A stretch of DNA of 35,599 bases from NCBI GenBank assembly GCA_964472565.1, contig CAYYNB010000051.1, positions 1-35,599 on the forward strand, in the 5' to 3' direction. The position numbers and the translations under genes were made by a program. This document shows positions 31,482 to 35,599 of this stretch, piece after piece. Position 1 is the first letter of the stretch; each line of letters begins with the position of its first letter. The notes under the pieces were generated by a model. It had not been told where the DNA came from, searched no databases, and saw nothing but the letters and a program-made list of their open reading frames with translations. The DNA comes from DATAMF01 sp964472565. Lineage in GTDB: Bacteria; Chloroflexota; Anaerolineae; Aggregatilineales; Aggregatilineaceae.

Positions 31482-31599
31482 AGAAAACAGTCGTCAGTTT
31501 TGAGCGATCAGGTTTTCGTTTCGAGTTGTGGCGAGGGTTTGCGTTGTAGGGGCATGCCCAAACCCGGCGAACCGGGTTAGAAGCAGCGTGAACCATGAT

Positions 31600-31787
31600 C
31601 ACAGTGGCCGCTCCAACCCCTCTCCACGAAGGTCGAAACTCAGATTCGAGGCGGCGGGCGACCGGGCTTGTGAAAGACATTCACTTACCGTTGCGGGCCA
31701 GCGCAGGACTTACACCTGCTTCGCCATCACAGCAAAAAACGCCGTGACGCTCTGCCATCCGGGGCGAGAAGCGCCACCATCGAATTT
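31600..31787 (-). ncRNA. Cobalamin riboswitch
   Basis: On the minus strand the leader contains GAAGCAGGTGTAAGTCCTGC followed by GCTGGCCCGCAACGGTAAG, the conserved core of the cobalamin aptamer. A small hairpin (GTGAA...TTCAC) and CAAGCCCGGTCGCCCGCC come next. A CGTCACGGC/GCTGTGATG stem lies before the core. After the aptamer an AACCCGG-TTCG-CCGGGTT hairpin lies about 95 nt before the btuC start and may be part of the expression platform. The order of core, hairpin and CCCGG-CGCCCGCC box fits the B12 family. The exact ends are approximate. Binding of a corrinoid should lower expression of the import operon. Confidence 0.88.
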
Positions 31788-31793
31788 ACCCTA

Positions 31794-31822
31794 AAGATAG
31801 CATCCGGGATGAGGGCTGTCAA
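31794..31822 (-). promoter_or_regulatory. Sigma-70-type promoter of the corrinoid import operon
   Basis: TTGACA (31822-31817), a 17-bp spacer and TATCTT (31799-31794) on the minus strand place the start of transcription just before the riboswitch. The -35 element overlaps the TGA of the upstream STAS-like gene. Confidence 0.75.
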
Positions 31823-32208
31823 CTGGCTAACAACTGCCGGGCGCGCGCTTTGGCTTCATCCTCCGAGGCGACAATATACAGTTTCACGAAACCAAAGGCG
31901 GGGTTATCCATTCCCTGCGCGGCGAGAGAGACAATTTTGTTCGTCGAAATGATGATGATGCCGCGCATCTGGGGATGGTTGGCGACTTCCGGCGGAAACC
32001 CGTGACCAGCAAAATACAGGATGCCGTCAATGTCCAGCTCCTGGAACGCCAGTATATCGATAACGATCACCATCGGTTTACGGGCGGCATTCAAAATATT
32101 CACTTCTTCGCGGAGTGCCGACGCTACATCGACCTCAAAATTATAATCTGCACCCAATACCTGCCAGATGATCGATTCTTTTTCAAGTACCTGAAGCGTA
32201 TAACTCAT
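31819..32208 (-). CDS. STAS/SpoIIAA-like protein, third paralogue
   Basis: The start is ATG 32208 (MSYTLQVLEKESIIWQ), with GGGAGA upstream, giving 129 aa. The C-terminal block GMDNPAFGFVKLYIVASEDE lines up with GLNSPAFGMANVKVFATLDE of the 22100-22507 protein, which supports common descent. The middle (KPMVIVIDILAFQELDIDG) is a strand and loop of the STAS type. It contains a PEVANHPQMRGIIIIS segment corresponding to the WRHPKLRKLILVTS part of the paralogues. It is probably a cytoplasmic regulator; no partner kinase is adjacent. Longer in-frame extension upstream is unlikely because it would cross the promoter of the divergent gene. Confidence 0.65.
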   Translation of the reverse strand: MSYTLQVLEKESIIWQVLGADYNFEVDVASALREEVNILNAARKPMVIVIDILAFQELDIDGILYFAGHGFPPEVANHPQMRGIIIISTNKIVSLAAQGMDNPAFGFVKLYIVASEDEAKARARQLLAS

Positions 32209-32273
32209 GAATAATCTCCCTTCTGATTTTTTCCAGTTTACAATGGGAGAATTAAATGCACATAAAAGCGGGA

Positions 32274-32301
32274 TTGCACGGATTCTCATTTCTTCTACAA
32301 T
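32274..32301 (+). promoter_or_regulatory. Sigma-70-type promoter of the membrane protein gene
   Basis: TTGCAC (32274-32279), a 16-bp spacer and TACAAT (32296-32301) lie 36 bp before the TTG start at 32338. Confidence 0.6.
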
Positions 32302-32337
32302 ACGCAGTGGCATCATCATTTCAGAAAGGAATGTGAG

Positions 32338-33240
32338 TTGAAAATCTATAAACCCAGCCATAAATTGTCGCCGCTGGCCGTGCTGCTGCTGCCGCTGGCT
32401 GTGATTCTGACGAGCGTGATCATCGGCCTGCTGACCTATGGTGTGTCGCGCCTGATCTACCTGCCGCTGATCTTCCCGATTCTCATGGGTCTGCTGGCCG
32501 GGACAGGCGTTGGGATTGGCATCCACCTCGGCAAAGTGCGCAGCCCGATTCTGGCCGGACTCACTACGGTTCTCTGCGCGCCGCTGATCTACGGGGTGTA
32601 TTATTACGCGGAATATCAATTTACCTTCCGTAACGATCTGCGCGATGCGTTCAAGGAAGAAACCGGCCTTGCGCTGACGGATAAGGAATTCGAAGCCGTT
32701 GAGGAGTTATACCTGGAAGAATATGCCGGGGAGACGGGCTTCATCGGGTATATGAAGCTGAATGTGAAAGAGGGCATCAGTTTCACGGGGACCGGGTCGT
32801 CATCGGGCAGCGAATTTACGGTGAAAGGCACGGGGGTTTATATTTACTGGGGCCTCGAACTCATTATTATCGCGGTAGCGGGCTATCTTCTGGTGCAGCT
32901 TTTTGCCAAACAGCCTTTCAGCGAAGAAACCGGCGAATGGTTTGGCAAACCGGAATTTCTGGGCACCTTGCGGTCCTCCAACTTTTTAGCGCTGCTGGAC
33001 CAGGGCCAGTTTGAGCAGGCGGGCAGATGCATCGACTCTGTAACCGCGTATCCCTTCCCGCGCCAGGATATTCAAATCCGCCGCACCAAGTCGCCGGTGG
33101 CCGATATTGCGCTGGAAGTGCGCACCGGGACCGTCAATAAGAAGGGGGCCGTCAGCTACAAAACCACTCGTGTGCTGCTGCTGACCCAGGCGGAATTCTC
33201 CGCGCTGAAAACCGCGATGCTGAGTGTGAAGCCGGGCTAA
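32338..33240 (+). CDS. Hypothetical membrane protein, 300 aa
   Basis: The start is TTG 32338 with AAAGGA seven bases upstream. Three hydrophobic helices lie in the first 90 residues (about 12-35, 40-62 and 68-90). A polar stretch of about 80 residues follows, with an acidic helix (LTDKEFEAVEELYLEEYAG) and a Gly/Ser/Thr-rich loop. A fourth helix (YIYWGLELIIIAVAGYLLV) then precedes a soluble C-terminal part of about 110 residues, RTKSPVADIALEVRTG in its middle. The family is not recognised and no catalytic motif is visible. It is monocistronic with its own promoter and a strong terminator. Confidence 0.7.
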   Translation: MKIYKPSHKLSPLAVLLLPLAVILTSVIIGLLTYGVSRLIYLPLIFPILMGLLAGTGVGIGIHLGKVRSPILAGLTTVLCAPLIYGVYYYAEYQFTFRNDLRDAFKEETGLALTDKEFEAVEELYLEEYAGETGFIGYMKLNVKEGISFTGTGSSSGSEFTVKGTGVYIYWGLELIIIAVAGYLLVQLFAKQPFSEETGEWFGKPEFLGTLRSSNFLALLDQGQFEQAGRCIDSVTAYPFPRQDIQIRRTKSPVADIALEVRTGTVNKKGAVSYKTTRVLLLTQAEFSALKTAMLSVKPG

Positions 33241-33250
33241 GAACCTATGC

Positions 33251-33285
33251 GGGGGGCAGTTCTGGCGGCTGTCCCCTTTTTTATT
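33251..33285 (+). terminator. Intrinsic terminator
   Basis: GGGGCAG pairs with CTGTCCCC around a short loop and is followed by six T, ten bases after the membrane protein stop. Confidence 0.85.
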
Positions 33286-33392
33286 CATCAAGTATTCGTA
33301 TAGTCATATACCCCAAAAACCACTCTTCCGCCTGTTCAAAAACCAACAAACCCGGTAGATTCTCCCCTGCCAAGTCACCCAAAGGACTACCT

Positions 33393-34439
33393 ATGCCCAA
33401 CCCGTCCCGACTCGAGTCTTTTATCGCGCGGCCCGCTGCCCGCTTTACTACCGATCCCGCCGAGATCAAACGCCGGATCACCGCGCGCCCCAGCCGCATG
33501 GAAGCGCTGGCGCTGTTCATCGCCCTCGGCTTTGTGAGCATCACGATCTGGCTCACCGCGCAGGATTTACACGTGCCGCACGACTTCAACGATTACATGA
33601 ACAGCGCACACGGCGATTTCAGCGGCTACTATTACGCCTACTGGTTTCTGCCGGTGATCAAAGCGCTGGCGGTGCTGCCCTTTGAGGGACAGTATCTCGT
33701 GTGGTCACTGGCGAATATCGCAGGCGTATTTCTCGCGGCGCGGGTGTTCGGCGGCCATCTCTCAATGACACTGCTGAGTTACACGATGCTCTATGCGCTG
33801 CTGTTCGGCGTCATGACCGGGATCATCATCGGCGCGCTGGCGATCTTCTGGTGGGCGGCGGCGGCGCGGCGCTGGGATGTCGCCGGGCTGGCCCTGTTGA
33901 TCGCCGGGACCAAATATCAGCTTGGCCTCCCGCTGGGACTCGCGCTATGGCTGCTGGCGGATGTCTCGTGGCGCGAACGGCTGCGCATGCTAATTCTGCC
34001 CGCCGCGATCAGCCTGCTCTCACTGATCGTGTATCCCATGTGGCCGCTGGATGTGCTCGATACACTAAAAGCCCAGCCGCCAGATGATCGCGGCAGTATT
34101 TCGCTGTGGCAGTACATCGGCCCGCTGGCGCTCGTGCTGTGGATTCCGGTGATCTATTTTCCGTTTTCTAAAGGCCACCGGATTCTGATGTTCGTCGCTG
34201 CGATGGGATTGGCACTGCCGTACTTCCAGCAGAACGATCTGCTGGCGCTGTATGTCATGCCAGCGGGCTGGTGCGGCCTGATTGCGAATATCGGCTATCT
34301 GACTGCACAGTTTGGCTGGGGTATGCTCAAATTGATGGTCTTCATCCCGGCGATAGTGTATCTCGGCGTGCTTGGGCTGCATTGGCGGGAACAGCGAGCC
34401 GCAAGCACCGGCAGAGAGATCGAACGGAAATTCCTTTGA
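33393..34439 (+). CDS. GT87/DUF2029-like polyprenol-linked glycosyltransferase
   Basis: A 348-aa integral membrane protein with about nine to ten helices. The first periplasmic loop carries DFNDYMNSAHGDFSGYYY, then LPVIKALAVLPFEGQYLVWSL. This is the layout of GT-C/GT87 enzymes, in which an acidic residue in this loop is catalytic and sugars are moved from polyprenyl donors. Asp in DFNDY or GDFSG is the likely candidate. The later WISL-type helices and the LKAQPPDDRGSISLWQYIG loop also fit. The acceptor is unknown. The ATG at 33393 lies in sparse sequence with AAAGGA upstream. The stop TGA overlaps the TTG start of the next gene, so the two form a unit. Confidence 0.7.
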   Translation: MPNPSRLESFIARPAARFTTDPAEIKRRITARPSRMEALALFIALGFVSITIWLTAQDLHVPHDFNDYMNSAHGDFSGYYYAYWFLPVIKALAVLPFEGQYLVWSLANIAGVFLAARVFGGHLSMTLLSYTMLYALLFGVMTGIIIGALAIFWWAAAARRWDVAGLALLIAGTKYQLGLPLGLALWLLADVSWRERLRMLILPAAISLLSLIVYPMWPLDVLDTLKAQPPDDRGSISLWQYIGPLALVLWIPVIYFPFSKGHRILMFVAAMGLALPYFQQNDLLALYVMPAGWCGLIANIGYLTAQFGWGMLKLMVFIPAIVYLGVLGLHWREQRAASTGREIERKFL

Positions 34440-34918
34440 AACAACACCTGATTGCACGTTACCGCTACATCTGGACTGGCGAACTGATCAACGCCTTCGT
34501 TGTCTTTCCAGGGCTGGTTTGGGTCATCCACCGCAATTTTAGCATCGGTGTCTTTACCATCGCCGCGACGACATCCTTCTGCCTGCTGCTGATCATCGGG
34601 GCGGCCTTCGCGCTGCTCAAATGCCGCGATCTGCGCCGGGGAACGCACCACCTGAACACCATCGCGGGCCGCTTTCGCCTCCTCCGCACCCTGATTCCGG
34701 TCCTGTTGGCGGCGCTGCTGCTGATCGTTGGGGTGCAGTGGCAGTCGCTCACGATGGCAGATCGAATTTGCGGCCTGATCATGTTCAGCATGGCCGCGCT
34801 GGAATATATCAACTATTTCCACATCCAATTGATGTACGACAACCGCGCCGATTTGAAGTACCTTTTCACGCAGAAAAAACCCAAACGCGGCCTGATCGCG
34901 CGTGAATTTGGGTGGTAA
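34436..34918 (+). CDS. Small membrane protein coupled to the GT87-like gene
   Basis: The start TTG 34436 overlaps the TGA of the preceding gene (TTGA), giving 160 aa; longer frames upstream lie inside that gene. Four hydrophobic helices are visible (about 14-32, 38-60, 80-100 and 108-125), followed by a polar tail (RADLKYLFTQKKPKRG). I do not recognise the family. Its tight coupling to the glycosyltransferase-like gene suggests a helper or membrane partner in the same step, for example in envelope glycan assembly. This is inference from context only. Confidence 0.65.
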   Translation: MKQHLIARYRYIWTGELINAFVVFPGLVWVIHRNFSIGVFTIAATTSFCLLLIIGAAFALLKCRDLRRGTHHLNTIAGRFRLLRTLIPVLLAALLLIVGVQWQSLTMADRICGLIMFSMAALEYINYFHIQLMYDNRADLKYLFTQKKPKRGLIAREFGW

Positions 34919-34978
34919 GCTGCTATGCTACAGTACAAATAAATCGAAGTAGCACTACCAATTCCAGGAGTAGTAAGG

Positions 34979-35446
34979 GTGGCGACTCTCCATTTGATGG
35001 TTGGACTTCCTTGTTCGGGAAAAACCACGCTCGCGCAGCAGCTTGAGCGTGAGCACTCGGCCCTTCGACTGACAACCGATGAATGGCACGTCCGCCTCTT
35101 CGGTCAGGATGCTGAGGAGCCAGAACATGATGCGCGGCATAGTCTCATTGAAGCGCTGCTGTGGAACATCGCCAGTCGAGCGCTGGAATTGGGAATGAAT
35201 GTCATCCTCGACTTCGGCTTCTGGGCACGCGAGGAACGCGAAGACTATCGATCTCGAGCGCAGCAGCTTGGGGCCAGCAGCGAAATCCACTTTCTCGACG
35301 TATCAGCAGATGAATTGATGCATCGGCTTGCGGTCAGAAATGCGCAGCCTTCGCCAACCAGTTTCTATATTCCCGCAGCGATGATGAAGCCCTGGATAAC
35401 GTTCTTCCAACGCCCAACGCTCGACGAACTTGAGCGCCGCGAGTAG
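34979..35446 (+). CDS. P-loop kinase-like protein (AAA_33/zeta-toxin-like fold)
   Basis: A 155-aa P-loop protein with Walker A GLPCSGKTT at residues 9-17 and TTDEW shortly after, where the acidic residue usually acts as catalytic base. A VILDFGFW strand and a helix with RAQQLG follow, then HRLAVRNAQ, the lid Arg region. This is the plan of small nucleotide-dependent kinases that act on small molecules or sugars; zeta toxins share the fold, but no antitoxin gene is next to it. The GTG start has AGGAG eight bases upstream. A TATGCT upstream (34924-34929) may be a -10. It is followed by a Uma2 remnant. Confidence 0.82.
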   Translation: MATLHLMVGLPCSGKTTLAQQLEREHSALRLTTDEWHVRLFGQDAEEPEHDARHSLIEALLWNIASRALELGMNVILDFGFWAREEREDYRSRAQQLGASSEIHFLDVSADELMHRLAVRNAQPSPTSFYIPAAMMKPWITFFQRPTLDELERRE

Positions 35447-35464
35447 AGGCAAGGCGGTCGCATT

Positions 35465-35519
35465 GAAATTAACGAGGGCGACGTGCTGCCCGGCAGTCAA
35501 AGACATCTTTCCGGCGTAA
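35465..35519 (+). pseudogene. Uma2 3'-end remnant (copy 3), frameshifted
   Basis: NEGDVLPG in one frame is followed, after a deletion of about ten bases, by AVKDIFPA and TAA in another. Together they match the Uma2 ending GGDVLPGFRVAVKEIFAG. Nothing upstream encodes the rest of the protein. Confidence 0.7.
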
Positions 35520-35525
35520 CTAAAT

Positions 35526-35558
35526 GATGGGGTAGGAGATTCACTCCCCCACCCCATC
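35526..35558. terminator. GC-rich hairpin
   Basis: GATGGGGT...GGAG pairs with CTCC...ACCCCATC with a small bulge, after the Uma2 remnant. No T tract follows, so it may be a hairpin without termination activity. Confidence 0.4.
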
Positions 35559-35599
35559 CCAGACACTGCTGCTGCTGGCGGGGACGCTGTGCAATGACA
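35539..35599 (+). CDS. Possible 5' end of an alpha/beta-hydrolase gene (runs off the window)
   Basis: After an in-frame TAG (35533-35535) the frame stays open to the edge and reads TLLLLAGTLCND. This matches the first strand and the LPGTLCD-type segment that open many alpha/beta-hydrolases. No good start codon is visible before it, and only about 20 codons are available. Confidence 0.3.
   Translation, partial: MHSPTPSQTLLLLAGTLCND

Noticed and set aside
31474..31680. Short frame over the B12 leader
   Set aside because: The sequence is explained by the riboswitch and the operon leader; there is no ribosome site and no protein-like pattern.
34979..35446. Zeta toxin of a toxin-antitoxin pair
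   Set aside because: The P-loop fold fits, but there is no epsilon-like antitoxin gene upstream and the length is short; a small-molecule kinase is as likely.

Overview
The window looks like a chromosomal segment of a moderately GC-rich bacterium, most likely a Chloroflexota (Anaerolineae-like) member. This placement is inferred. It rests on secreted proteins with SH3 domains and Pro/Thr stalks, a DUF4430-type Cys-rich domain on a corrinoid-binding protein, an anti-sigma-like sensor kinase, several Uma2 copies, and many small toxin-antitoxin modules. No rRNA, tRNA, CRISPR array, transposase or phage gene was recognised.

Left part (1-13.1 kb). The tail of an SH3 protein faces a DHA2 drug exporter across a shared terminator. 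A hypothetical gene, an orphan Flp-type prepilin with a structured 3' UTR, and a Uma2 nuclease-fold gene follow. Next come an A/T-rich membrane-anchored gene, a second Uma2 tail remnant, a HepT-MntA toxin-antitoxin pair, an inverted-repeat element and an orphan OppC permease. After these are a GH13 alpha-glucosidase gene interrupted by an in-frame TAG and a large DUF6884-like protein with an acidic linker. A mosaic patch then holds degenerate repeats, a truncated VapC, an ADP-ribosylglycohydrolase and two copies of a 46-bp sequence that bracket it.

Middle (13.1-26 kb). Two hypothetical genes are transcribed away from a transmembrane Ser/Thr kinase. The kinase begins an overlapping run with an FMN split-barrel protein and an uncharacterised 316-aa protein. 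A metallophosphoesterase converges on this run, sharing a CTAG at the stop codons. A large secreted repeat protein, two tandem paralogous STAS-like proteins and a DUF3368 toxin with a fused Phd/UPF0175 antitoxin follow. The toxin-antitoxin promoter carries a 20-bp perfect palindrome. A CoxE-like VWA protein and a MoxR/CoxD AAA+ ATPase close the region.

Right part (26-35.6 kb). A TIGR04076 protein and a secreted beta-propeller glycosidase precede the clearest regulatory unit of the window. On the minus strand a TTGACA-N17-TATCTT promoter leads into a cobalamin riboswitch, then a BtuC-type permease, a DUF4430-BtuF fusion, an uncharacterised 142-aa protein and a BtuD-type ATPase. This reads as a B12-regulated corrinoid importer with one unexplained member. 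A third STAS-like protein, a membrane protein, a GT87-like protein with a small membrane partner, a P-loop kinase, a third Uma2 remnant and a possible alpha/beta-hydrolase start finish the window.

The most notable items are the riboswitch-controlled corrinoid operon with its extra 142-aa gene, the amber codon in the GH13 gene, the dual-domain antitoxin with a promoter palindrome, three Uma2 3' ends, and the kinase/split-barrel/unknown gene run.
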